Shown here piece after piece: positions 37,003 through 44,461 of a stretch of 64,000 nt of DNA; the first letter of the stretch is position 1; each line of letters opens with the position of its first letter. This DNA is from Massilia aquatica (GTDB taxonomy: Bacteria; Pseudomonadota; Gammaproteobacteria; Burkholderiales; Burkholderiaceae_D): the NCBI RefSeq assembly GCF_011682045.1, contig NZ_VVIW01000009.1, positions 62,001 to 126,000 of the forward strand. Direction: 5' to 3'. A program made the position numbers and the translations under genes. A model generated the notes under the pieces. It saw nothing but the letters and a program-made list of their open reading frames with translations. It made no database searches and was not told the origin of the DNA.

Positions 37003-38214
37003 TTACGCTGCCGAGTCCTGGATGGCGATGGTGGTCAGGTCGGTTGCCAGGGCGGCACCGCCGGCGTTGTTGAGCAGCGCCTGGAACGGGAAGGTCTGGA
37101 TGATGGCTTTTTCGCCGTCGTCCTTGGACGCGCCGCCGATCTTGATGCGCGGGATGCTGAAGGCGATGAAATCGGCCGCGCCGGTGTTATCCGACGTGAA
37201 CACCGCGTACAGGCTGATTTCGCTTTCGTTGTAGAAGGCGTCGCGCAGCGCGGTCGAATCGAACGTGGCCGTGATCTGGCCGGTGACGATCACCCGTCCC
37301 GCGGCCTGGAACGTGACCGTGTTCGAGCCGACCGTCGGCTCGCCGGTCTGGGCCGCGGCGATGTCGATGCTCAGGCCGGTCACGTTGGCGACCGTCATGC
37401 CGCCCACGCGCAACACGCCGTTGACCGAGGCCATGGTGCTGGTGGCCGTGACCGGCAGCGGGTTGGTGAAGTACTGGCCGACATTGGTGACCGCGTTCTG
37501 GCCCTGGAATTCCACGTTGCAGGTGGCCATGCCGGTCGGCGGCAGCGAGATGCCGATTTTCGACACTTTGCAGCCGGTGAACACTTCGCTGGTCGGCACT
37601 TCCGGATACCAGTGCTCGATCGAATACGACTTGTCGGCGTGGCCGGTTTGCGGGATCAGGGATTTCTTGCCCCACACCGTCACATTGGCCGATGCGATCG
37701 GGCCTTCCGACGCCAGCGAGGTGCCGTTGAGCACCAGGCAGGTCAGCACCAGCGCGCTGACGTTGGTGACCAGGATGTTCTTGTTCAGGTTGGCAGGGTT
37801 GAAGGCGCCGACCGTGAGGCGAATGACATCGCCGATCTTGATGCCTTCGAGCAGGAACGAGCCGGCCGCGCGGGTGATGCTGTAAGCGCCGGGAACACCC
37901 GAGATGGTGATGGCGGCGCCGACGATGGCGGGGGTGGCCGTGAATGGCTTCTTCAGGGCCGCAGCCATGAAGTCCGCATAGGTCTTGGCCGACAGCTCGC
38001 CGCTGATCGCGCCGCCGACCTTGCGCTGGCCGTGACGGAAGTCGCTCATCTGGAAGTCGGTGCGGATCTCGTTGGACTGGTAGGTGTCCTTGGTCATGTC
38101 CAGCGACGAGGTGACGCGGCGCACGGCTTGCGATGCGGCCGCGGCCGGCTGCACGCCGTAGGTGAGTTCTTCTTTGTAGCTGACTTGTTTGTAAATGCCG
38201 CTTGCAGTGCCCAT
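37003..38214 (-). CDS. Phage major tail tube protein
   Basis: 403 residues. The N-terminus (GIYKQVSYKEELTYGVQP) matches the start of many siphophage tail tube proteins. SLDMTKDTYQSNEIRTDFQM and RKVGGAISGELSAKTY follow, then beta-rich sequence including a central extra domain (about 130-210), which explains the length. AAAGGAA lies 5 bases before the ATG. This is the only virion gene upstream of the chaperone. No capsid or connector gene precedes it. Confidence 0.85.
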   Translation of the reverse strand: MGTASGIYKQVSYKEELTYGVQPAAAASQAVRRVTSSLDMTKDTYQSNEIRTDFQMSDFRHGQRKVGGAISGELSAKTYADFMAAALKKPFTATPAIVGAAITISGVPGAYSITRAAGSFLLEGIKIGDVIRLTVGAFNPANLNKNILVTNVSALVLTCLVLNGTSLASEGPIASANVTVWGKKSLIPQTGHADKSYSIEHWYPEVPTSEVFTGCKVSKIGISLPPTGMATCNVEFQGQNAVTNVGQYFTNPLPVTATSTMASVNGVLRVGGMTVANVTGLSIDIAAAQTGEPTVGSNTVTFQAAGRVIVTGQITATFDSTALRDAFYNESEISLYAVFTSDNTGAADFIAFSIPRIKIGGASKDDGEKAIIQTFPFQALLNNAGGAALATDLTTIAIQDSAA

Positions 38215-38366
38215 GTTGATTCCTTTAGACGAAAAAAAACCGCAAGCGAATGCTGTGCGGTTGTGGTTGGATGATTCTGATCCTGCTGTGATGGTGCGGG
38301 ATTGCACCTTGGTGTCGATTGACTGGGTTGTCCAGGCCGGTGCTGTTTGCGCGCCCCAATGCAAAA

Positions 38367-38394
38367 AGCCCGCTAGGTTAGTAGCGGGCTTTTC
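38367..38394 (-). terminator. Terminator between the early and tail regions of the island
   Basis: A perfect 9-bp stem (AGCCCGCTA/TAGCGGGCT) with a 6-base loop. On the minus strand it ends in TTTTT, and the plus-strand side also has a T-rich tract. It lies between the 205-residue phage protein and the tail tube gene, so tail expression needs its own promoter or antitermination. Confidence 0.88.
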
Positions 38395-38430
38395 TTTGGA
38401 CGAGCGAACCCGACCTGAGCCTCAATTATA

Positions 38431-39048
38431 TCAAAACAAAATGCCCGTGCAAATGTTTTTGCGAAGTTTTTCGCGCAGTTGCGCACGCGCCTCGGCCGCC
38501 ACGTCCACCAGCGACGCGTTCGGAAACGCCCACACCGTGGCCAGGCTGCAGGCGCGGTAGATGGCCCACACGTGGATGCGCTCGAGGCTGCCGATCATGG
38601 CGTCGGTGGCTTCGGCCATCTTGATGTCGCTGGCCTGCTGCGCTTCGTACAGGTCGACGCCGTGGCCGTCGCCGTCGCCGCGCAGGCCGCGCATGGTGCG
38701 CGTGCCCAGGTCGCGGTCGGCGTCGCCGGCCATCCAGCGCTTCCACAGTTCGAGGCACAGATTGACCGGATCGTCGGCCAGGCGCTCCTGCACCGGCCGC
38801 GCCGGCGCCAGGTCGTTGGAAGCGGCGCGCTGCTGGTTCTGCTGGTTCTGCGGATTCTGCTTGCCCGGCGCATCCTGTGCGCCGCAGGCGCGCAGCGCCG
38901 GCATCCGCGGCGACGCGGCCGCTACCGGCGCCGGGGCCCGGGTCAGCACGCGTGCGCGCGCCGGTACGGCCGCTTCGGCGCGCAGCTTGCCTGCATTGCC
39001 TGCGCTGCCCGCGTCGTTGCCGCGCCATGCCATGGTCAGTGTGTCCAT
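38431..39048 (-). CDS. Phage protein of unknown function, possible late regulator
   Basis: 205 residues. The first 100 are low-complexity (Ala, Pro, Gln, Asn, with QNPQNQQNQQ). The C-terminal half is well-formed helix (DDPVNLCLELWKRWMAG, IHVWAIYRACSLATVWAF). I do not recognise the family. Position before a terminator, between replication genes and the tail operon, is where many phages carry the late-gene activator or antiterminator. That is only a positional inference. GGGAG lies 8 bases before the chosen ATG; an in-frame ATG at 39084 is possible. Confidence 0.6.
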   Translation of the reverse strand: MDTLTMAWRGNDAGSAGNAGKLRAEAAVPARARVLTRAPAPVAAASPRMPALRACGAQDAPGKQNPQNQQNQQRAASNDLAPARPVQERLADDPVNLCLELWKRWMAGDADRDLGTRTMRGLRGDGDGHGVDLYEAQQASDIKMAEATDAMIGSLERIHVWAIYRACSLATVWAFPNASLVDVAAEARAQLREKLRKNICTGILF

Positions 39049-39479
39049 CGTGTTTGCTCCCTTGGTGATGCAGTTGGTGTTCATATGTCGATTCCCCATA
39101 AGTGGTCATTAGAGGGGTTGGTTGAACCCTCTTGATTGCATGTGTAAAAGAGGTGGTTTCCCGCCCCCTGAGCAAAACAGACAAAAACTGCTATCGCACG
39201 TAGCCGCTTCACGGGTGGTCAATCCCGCCAAGGTGCAGCCCTTACCTCCCCTCGGTCCGCTTGTCGGGCGCACTCTTGTCGAATGCGACCTGCAAGCGGG
39301 CCAGTTTTTTCAACACTCACCGCTGTTCGCTCCGGACCGTGCTCGCGGTCCTCGGCAAGGCCCCCTCGCGCCTTGTTCTTGTCTTGCCTGGTGTATGGCT
39401 GGCGGCCAGTCTTTGCGCGGTGTGGGCCGATACAGGCCCGTGCACGTTTTTTCGGGTGTCGTCCGCTCCACCCGGCGCC
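39049..39479. other. Gap between primase and the 205-residue phage protein
   Basis: No gene that I can support. On the minus strand a 23-codon reading frame ends near 39238 (KKLARLQVAFDKSAPDKR); it looks protein-like but has no good start, so it may be the tail of a lost gene. The middle of the stretch is less biased in base use than its neighbours. It may contain the promoter of the 205-residue protein. Confidence 0.4.
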
Positions 39480-40436
39480 CTACATGGGACGCACCAGACG
39501 CGCTTCGCGCATGACCTTGTGTTTGATTTCGGCGAACACGCCGGCCTGCATCTGCAAGATGGCGTGCCCATGGCGCAGGCCGGGCCGCAGTGCGGCGGCG
39601 CGCGCTTCCAGCTGCGTCGACAGGTAATCGTTCCAGTCGCTGCCGGCGCACTCGGGATAGGCCACGCCCACGCCGAGCAGGGCCGCCGCTGCGCGCGCGT
39701 ACTCCAGGCCCGGATTGCGGCCGATGCGCGCCGCGGTTTCCCAATCGTTGTCGGCGCACACCACGGCCAGCCCGGCGGGCCGGCGCGCGCTGGCGACGAC
39801 CGGCAGGTTGCCGGCGTTGAATGCGACCACCACGCGGCACGCGGGCACGGCGTGAAAGATGGTCAGCCCGGTGGCGAAGCCTTCGGCAAAGGCCGTGAGG
39901 GTCGCGCCGGGACGCTCGATGACGTAACAGGCGCCACGCGTGGTGGCGCCCGGATGAAAGCGTTTTTCGCCGTCCGCCGCAATGCGCTGCAGGCTCAGGA
40001 TGGCGCCGTCGCACAGCATCGGCACCACCAGCGCACCGGCGGCGTCGACCCGCAGGCCGTGGCAGCCGGCCACGCCGAAGCCTTTGCCGGCCAGGTAAGG
40101 ATGTTCATTGCGCAGCGGCGCGCACTGCGCGTAGCGGCTGCGCGCACTCAAGGTGGCGGCGGCCAGCGCGGCGCGCCGTTCGGCCTGGCGGCGCGCGATC
40201 AGGGCGCGCTCGAGCGGCGCCGCCAGCGCACCGGCGCGGCCGGCGCGCCACATCAGCGGCTCGGCATGGACCGCGTAGTCCTGGCACCAGCCGACCTGGC
40301 CGTCGTCGGCCAGCTTGATGCTGCCGTTCTTCTTGCGCGGGTGGTTTTCGGTGCGGCAGCGCTGCCATTTGCCCGGCGTGAGGTAGTCCGGCGCGATGAT
40401 GCCGTGCGCGCCGATGAAGGCAAGGAAGCCGCTCAT
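39480..40436 (-). CDS. Phage Toprim-domain primase-like protein
   Basis: 318 residues. The N-terminal part (about 20-60) contains CRTENHPRKKNGSIKL and VGWCQDY, a zinc-finger-like primase start as in phage and plasmid DNA primases. The Toprim domain follows: Glu in TAFAEGFATGLTIF near 197 and the DxD in VVCADNDWETAARIG near 240. It should make RNA primers with the helicase encoded directly upstream (ATGA overlap). The usual C-terminal helicase domain of T7-type primases is absent here and supplied by the separate gene. Confidence 0.82.
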   Translation of the reverse strand: MSGFLAFIGAHGIIAPDYLTPGKWQRCRTENHPRKKNGSIKLADDGQVGWCQDYAVHAEPLMWRAGRAGALAAPLERALIARRQAERRAALAAATLSARSRYAQCAPLRNEHPYLAGKGFGVAGCHGLRVDAAGALVVPMLCDGAILSLQRIAADGEKRFHPGATTRGACYVIERPGATLTAFAEGFATGLTIFHAVPACRVVVAFNAGNLPVVASARRPAGLAVVCADNDWETAARIGRNPGLEYARAAAALLGVGVAYPECAGSDWNDYLSTQLEARAAALRPGLRHGHAILQMQAGVFAEIKHKVMREARLVRPM

Positions 40437-41887
40437 GCCTGCCTCCCCTTGGCAAAGGCGATGGCGCGCGAACGCACCCATCCCAGCACGGCCGCCGTGG
40501 GCGCGCGCGGCGCCGGCGCCGGCTCGTCCGGCCAGGCGCCGTACTTTTCCCTGAACTTGTTGGCGGCCCAGCCGTGCGCGTAGCCGCGTTGGTGCGCGAT
40601 CGCCAGCAGCTGGGCGTGGAAGTCGGCCTTGTCGGCCGTGCCGGGGCGCGCGGCGGCGGCCACTTCGTGCAACGCGCCCTCGGCGTGCTGGGTCAGGGTG
40701 CGCGCGTCGTGCATTTTTCCGCACACCGGGCAGGCCGGCAGCGCATCGTGCACATGGGCGCAGGCCGGGCACCTCATCGGCATGCGCTCCCTGGGGGTGC
40801 GGGCGGCGCGCGCGCCCCGTTCGGCGTCGTCCAGCACGCTGGCGCCATGTTCCAGGAAGTCGTGCATGGCGCTCCAGAAGCGCAGGCAGTTGCCGCTGTG
40901 ATCGAGCACGATGCATTCGCGCTTGCCCGCATGGCTGCGCAAGCCGCGCCCGAGGATCTGCATGTGCTCGGCCAGGCTCGACTTGAGCGGACGCGCCATG
41001 ATGATCACCTCGACATCGCTGACGTCGAATCCCTTGCTCAGCGCGCTGACGCTGATCAGGCCGCGCAGGTAGCTGTCCGGCTTGCGAAATTCGGCAATCG
41101 CCGCGGCGCGCGCTTCGTCGCCGCTGCGGTAGGTCACCAGCTCGCACAGGACGCCGGCGGCGGCGAACTGGCGCTGCATCTCTTCGCAGTGGCGCACGTT
41201 GCAGCCGAAGGCGATGAATTTCTTGGCCGCGCCGTGACGCAGGTACTCCTCGACGCAGTCGCCGATGATCGGCATGGCGCGCTCGGCGGCGGCATCGTCG
41301 CTCCATTCGCCGGCCACGGTCTTGACGCCGCTCATATCGGGCTCGCTGGCGGCGAAGACGCGGAACGGCACCAGGAATTGTTCGCGGATCAGGGTATTGG
41401 TGGTGGCGACGGTGACGATGCGGTCGTAGAAGCGCCCCAGCCCCCTGGTGATGGGCGTGGCGGTCAGGCCGATGCAGACGGTGGCGCGCGCGATGATGCG
41501 TTCGGTGATGGTCTTTTGCAGGGCGTGGCATTCATCGACGATGATCAGGTCGGCCTGGGGCCAGCCGCGCCGCGCCAGCGTTTGCACGCTGGCCACCTGG
41601 ATCGGCTCCGCCGGGCGATAGCGCCAGTGCTGGCCCTGCAGCACACCGTGGTCGATGGCATAGCGGTCGAGCGTGGCGCTGGTCTGGTCGATCAGGGCGA
41701 TGCGATCGGCGACAAAGATGGCGCGCCGGCCCTTGGCGCGGCACTCGGCCATCATGTGCGCGGCGATCACGGTCTTGCCGCCGCCGGTGGGAATCGACAG
41801 GATCAGGTTGCGCGCGCCGTCGCGGATATGCGCGCGCAAACCGTCCTCGGACTGGCGCTGGTAATCGCGCAGTTCAATGGCGTGCAT
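40433..41887 (-). CDS. Phage SF2 DEAD/DEAH-type helicase
   Basis: 484 residues, superfamily 2 helicase. Q-like start LRDYQRQSEDGL, Walker A in SIPTGGGKTVIAAHMM near residue 35, Walker B in LIIVDECHAL (DECH) near 115, motif III in CIGLTATPITRG, and motif VI in ILGRGLRSHAGKREC. A Cys4 zinc site lies near residue 375 (MRCPACAHVHDALPACPVCG). It overlaps the ParB-like gene upstream and the primase gene downstream by a few bases. Likely role: DNA unwinding in replication of the element. Confidence 0.9.
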   Translation of the reverse strand: MHAIELRDYQRQSEDGLRAHIRDGARNLILSIPTGGGKTVIAAHMMAECRAKGRRAIFVADRIALIDQTSATLDRYAIDHGVLQGQHWRYRPAEPIQVASVQTLARRGWPQADLIIVDECHALQKTITERIIARATVCIGLTATPITRGLGRFYDRIVTVATTNTLIREQFLVPFRVFAASEPDMSGVKTVAGEWSDDAAAERAMPIIGDCVEEYLRHGAAKKFIAFGCNVRHCEEMQRQFAAAGVLCELVTYRSGDEARAAAIAEFRKPDSYLRGLISVSALSKGFDVSDVEVIIMARPLKSSLAEHMQILGRGLRSHAGKRECIVLDHSGNCLRFWSAMHDFLEHGASVLDDAERGARAARTPRERMPMRCPACAHVHDALPACPVCGKMHDARTLTQHAEGALHEVAAAARPGTADKADFHAQLLAIAHQRGYAHGWAANKFREKYGAWPDEPAPAPRAPTAAVLGWVRSRAIAFAKGRQA

Positions 41888-42821
41888 GGGCGGCCTCCTT
41901 GAGCGACGCGATGGCAGGCACGATCGCGGCGTTGGCGTCGACGCCGAGCAGCGCGCGCACGCGCTCGAGCAGGCGGGCGTAGCGCCGCGCCTTGCTGTCG
42001 GCGTCGTTGCAGGTGGCGTTCAGCTGCGCCAGGCGGCCGGACAGCTGGTCGAAGCGCAGCGACCAGGCCGCGACCTGCTGCGCCAGGTCGGACGTGCTCA
42101 GTTCGCGCACCAGCGCGCCGAGGCGGCGGATTTCCTTGTCGGCCGCTTCGAGTTCGATCAGCAGCTCGGGGCGCGCGGGGTGCGCGGCTGCGCCGCCCGA
42201 TACAGGCTGCGATGGCGATGGCGGCGCGGCGAGGCGTTCGTGCGCGGCGGGCAAGCTCAATTCGCCGCGGCCCACCATTTTGGCCAGCTCGGGCGCGGCA
42301 CGCGCGACCTTGTCGGCCATCTTCTGGGTGCGGATGCTGGCGCCCGCGCGCGCGGCGCGCTCGGCCACGGTATCAAGGTGCAGCCTTGCACCCTGCCCCG
42401 CCGTGCGGTCGCCGCCGCTGCGCTGGGCCCGGCTCCAGTCCTGCGCGCTGGCGACGATGGCGGCCTGCTGCCCGGGCGACAGATGGCGCCGGTGCAGATT
42501 GGCCGACAGCACATACGCGGCCGCGCCGGTGCCGTCCAGTTCGATGAAGCGCGGCGCGGTGCCGGTGTCGAGGCAGGCGCGGTAGCGGTTGCCGCCGTCG
42601 AGGATCGCGCCCTGGTACAGCACGATCGGCTGGCGCATGCCATGGGCGGCGATGTCGCGTTTGAGCGCATCGAACTGGCTGCCGGACAGGCGCGGAAACA
42701 GGGTGCACAGCGGGTGCAGTTCGTACACCGGCGCGGGCTGCGAGGAGGCGCTGCCGCTAGGGTGCGGACGTGACTGTCCCGCACCGGCGGACAAGCCGCT
42801 GGCGTGATGGGTGTTGCTCAT
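41874..42821 (-). CDS. ParB/RepB-like nuclease-fold protein of the phage island
   Basis: 315 residues. The ParB N-terminal domain reads LKRDIAAHGMRQPIVLYQGA, then ILDGGNRYRACLDTG near residue 85, then ANLHRRHLSPGQQAAIVA near 125, the CTPase-box region of ParB proteins. A helical middle (about 150-200) and a coiled C-terminus follow. No ParA gene is seen nearby, so it is more likely a phage regulator or replication factor than a partition protein. Confidence 0.85.
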   Translation of the reverse strand: MSNTHHASGLSAGAGQSRPHPSGSASSQPAPVYELHPLCTLFPRLSGSQFDALKRDIAAHGMRQPIVLYQGAILDGGNRYRACLDTGTAPRFIELDGTGAAAYVLSANLHRRHLSPGQQAAIVASAQDWSRAQRSGGDRTAGQGARLHLDTVAERAARAGASIRTQKMADKVARAAPELAKMVGRGELSLPAAHERLAAPPSPSQPVSGGAAAHPARPELLIELEAADKEIRRLGALVRELSTSDLAQQVAAWSLRFDQLSGRLAQLNATCNDADSKARRYARLLERVRALLGVDANAAIVPAIASLKEAAHARH

Positions 42822-42828
42822 GTTTGCC

Positions 42829-43044
42829 TCAGGTCAGTTCATCGATCCGCTTGTGCGGGCATGAGGACGTTTCAGCGTGGAGCGCGCAGATCGCGTGAAA
42901 AGTGGCGATTTTGCATTCCGCCTGACCGTTCAGGATACGGTTGACGGTCGGCTGGGTTGTTCCCAGGGCCGTGGCAATGCGCATTTCCGTCCACCCGGTA
43001 GCGTCTTTGATTTCCCGTAACAGGGTGGAGATATCTTTATCCAT
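42829..43044 (-). CDS. Cro-like HTH protein
   Basis: 71 residues with one HTH (MRIATALGTTQPTVNRILNG at about 22-41), and nothing else. It faces the S24 repressor gene across 89 bases of regulatory DNA, exactly as cro faces cI. ATG at 43044 is chosen; a GTG two codons earlier is possible. The predicted promoter puts transcription start almost at this ATG. It heads the minus-strand operon with the ParB-like, helicase and primase genes. Confidence 0.85.
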   Translation of the reverse strand: MDKDISTLLREIKDATGWTEMRIATALGTTQPTVNRILNGQAECKIATFHAICALHAETSSCPHKRIDELT

Positions 43045-43050
43045 GTACAC

Positions 43051-43079
43051 ATTCTATACGCAATCGAATAGATTGGCAA
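43051..43079 (-). promoter_or_regulatory. Promoter of the Cro-like/early operon
   Basis: Reading on the minus strand: -35 TTGCCA (43074-43079), a 17-base spacer and -10 TAGAAT (43051-43056), followed by the ATG at 43044 about 7 bases later, so the mRNA is probably leaderless or nearly so. The imperfect operator AATC-GAATA-GATT (43062-43074) lies within the spacer. Confidence 0.65.
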
Positions 43080-43107
43080 CAAACCTGTCGGATTTTTCTG
43101 GTCATTT

Positions 43108-43126
43108 CTATTCGTCTGTGTATAAT
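43108..43126 (+). promoter_or_regulatory. Promoter element and operator half-site of the repressor gene
   Basis: A perfect -10 hexamer TATAAT (43121-43126) ends only 7 bases before the repressor ATG, so this transcript should also be leaderless, as is lambda cI from PRM. CTATTCG (43108-43114) is the inverted copy of CGAATAG (43065-43071), and is a likely operator half-site. No good -35 is seen, which fits an activated promoter. Confidence 0.6.
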
Positions 43127-43133
43127 CTCGGTC

Positions 43134-43856
43134 ATGACTATCTCACACCGACTCACACAAGCGATGGAAGAAGCCGGTTTCCAGTCGCAAAGCGCGCTCT
43201 CGCGCGCCTCCGGCGTACCGCAGCCGACGATTAACCGTATTCTCAACCGCAGCGGCGCGCGCGGTCCCGAGGCGGCCACCCTGGCCGCCCTGGCGAGCGC
43301 GTGCAATGTGGCCTTCGAGTGGCTGCACGAAGGCACCGGGCCGATGGCGCGCCGTGGTGCCGATGGGGCCGATGGGGCCGATGGCGCCAGCCTGGCGCGC
43401 ATGCAGCCCGTTGTCGTTGCGGAAGACGGCGATCCGCGCTTCGTCAAGATCAAGATGGTGACCTTGCGCCTGTCGGCCGGCATCAGCGGTTTCCAGGCCG
43501 ACCCCGAGCACGACCCCGGATCCACCTTGCCGCTCGACGCCGGCTGGCTGGGGCGCAACCACTATGTGGCCGAGCGCCTGGTGGCCACGCGGGTCAAGGG
43601 CGAGAGCATGGAGCCGACCTTGTATGACGGCGATATCATCGTCATCAACACGGCCGATAACCGGCCGGCCGATGGCGCTGTGTTCGCGGTCAACTACGAA
43701 GGCGAGGCCGTGGTAAAGAGGCTCTCGCGCGACGCCGGCGACTGGTGGCTGGAGTCCGACAACTCCGACAAGCGCAAGTACCATCGCAAGGTGTGCCGCG
43801 GCAGCGACTGCATTATCGTGGGGCGCGTGGTGCGCAAGGAAAGCGACCGCATCTGA
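43134..43856 (+). CDS. S24-family CI/LexA-like phage repressor
   Basis: 240 residues. The N-terminal HTH (SALSRASGVPQPTINRILNR at 20-39) binds DNA. A flexible linker holds GADGADGADGAS. The C-terminal S24 domain has the catalytic Ser in VKGESMEPTLYDGD near residue 159 and the Lys in GEAVVKRLSRD near 193. An Ala-Gly pair in LRLSAGISGF is a candidate self-cleavage site. RecA-stimulated cleavage would induce the island after DNA damage (family knowledge applied here). Its stop codon overlaps the start of the next small gene (TGATG). Confidence 0.92.
   Translation: MTISHRLTQAMEEAGFQSQSALSRASGVPQPTINRILNRSGARGPEAATLAALASACNVAFEWLHEGTGPMARRGADGADGADGASLARMQPVVVAEDGDPRFVKIKMVTLRLSAGISGFQADPEHDPGSTLPLDAGWLGRNHYVAERLVATRVKGESMEPTLYDGDIIVINTADNRPADGAVFAVNYEGEAVVKRLSRDAGDWWLESDNSDKRKYHRKVCRGSDCIIVGRVVRKESDRI
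43359..43385 (+). repeat. 9-bp tandem repeat in the repressor linker
   Basis: Three copies of GCCGATGGG (the last ends GGC) code for Ala-Asp-Gly repeats between the DNA-binding and S24 domains. Slippage would change linker length without breaking frame. Confidence 0.8.
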
Positions 43857-44158
43857 TGCGCGTGCGCGCCGGGCCGATGAAGTCGGCCTGCATCACGGTG
43901 GGCGGCCTGGTGCTGGCGATCGTGCTGGTCGACTCCATCGACACGCGGCCCGAACGCGGGCCGGCGCTGCTGGTGCGGCTGCAGCCGCATTTCCCGGCAC
44001 TGCCGATCATGCTGGTATCGATCGAGGATAATGGTTTTCGCGCTTTCGCCACGTTCCAGACTAGCGAACTGCTGGCGCTGGTGCAGCTTGAGCACGTGGC
44101 ATTTGTCGAGATCGATATCGATGCCGCATCCGCGGATACCGCTCAACTGCCGTTCTAG
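43856..44158 (+). CDS. Small membrane-anchored protein coupled to the repressor
   Basis: 100 residues. One N-terminal membrane helix (ITVGGLVLAIVLVDS) is followed by about 75 residues of mixed, beta-like sequence ending VAFVEIDIDAASADTAQ. The start overlaps the repressor stop (TGATG), so both are translated from one mRNA, probably in the repressed state. Family not recognised. Genes expressed with a repressor are often immunity, exclusion or other lysogenic-conversion functions (inference only). Confidence 0.6.
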   Translation: MRVRAGPMKSACITVGGLVLAIVLVDSIDTRPERGPALLVRLQPHFPALPIMLVSIEDNGFRAFATFQTSELLALVQLEHVAFVEIDIDAASADTAQLPF

Positions 44159-44303
44159 CTCACCTCGAATCAGGGTCCGACAGCTTCGCGTAGCGTCCCG
44201 CGTCGGGCCCCTCCGCCATAATTATTGCTTATCTGCACGTTATAATGCATAAAGTCGGCACGATCTTTACATCATCTCCTTACCAGCACTGCGCTCATCG
44301 CCT

Positions 44304-44459
44304 ATGATCTTCAACGTCGAAGCCGCTGTCGTGCTCGGAATAATCGCCGCCTTGTTCTATGGTTTCTGCGCGCTTTTCCCGACATTTTCCTACGTTGGCA
44401 CGCCCTTTGTCCTGGCAGCGCTGACGCTCGGCATTAGCGGCGGCGCCGAGTTTTTTTAG
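44304..44459 (+). CDS. Very small membrane protein (51 residues)
   Basis: Two hydrophobic stretches (AAVVLGIIAALFYGFCALF and GTPFVLAALTLGISGG) fill most of this 51-residue frame, with hardly any charged residue. It stops 2 bases before the next gene, whose only ribosome site (TAGGA) is too close to be effective alone, so translational coupling is likely. A TATAAT at 44241 may be part of its promoter. Family not recognised. Confidence 0.5.
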   Translation: MIFNVEAAVVLGIIAALFYGFCALFPTFSYVGTPFVLAALTLGISGGAEFF

Positions 44460-44461
44460 GA

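Noticed and set aside
30326-38214. Contractile (R-type) tailocin
   Set aside because: No sheath, baseplate wedge, spike or gpV-like gene is seen, and the chaperone plus very long tape measure fit a flexible non-contractile tail.
39122-39514. Plus-strand gene in the gap upstream of the primase stop
   Set aside because: It starts with a plausible ATG but has no ribosome site, is rich in Arg/Pro/Cys, and runs into the antisense of the primase gene.
41874-42821. Plasmid partition locus
   Set aside because: Only the ParB-like gene is present, with no ParA ATPase. The helicase-primase neighbours and Cro/CI region point to a phage origin.
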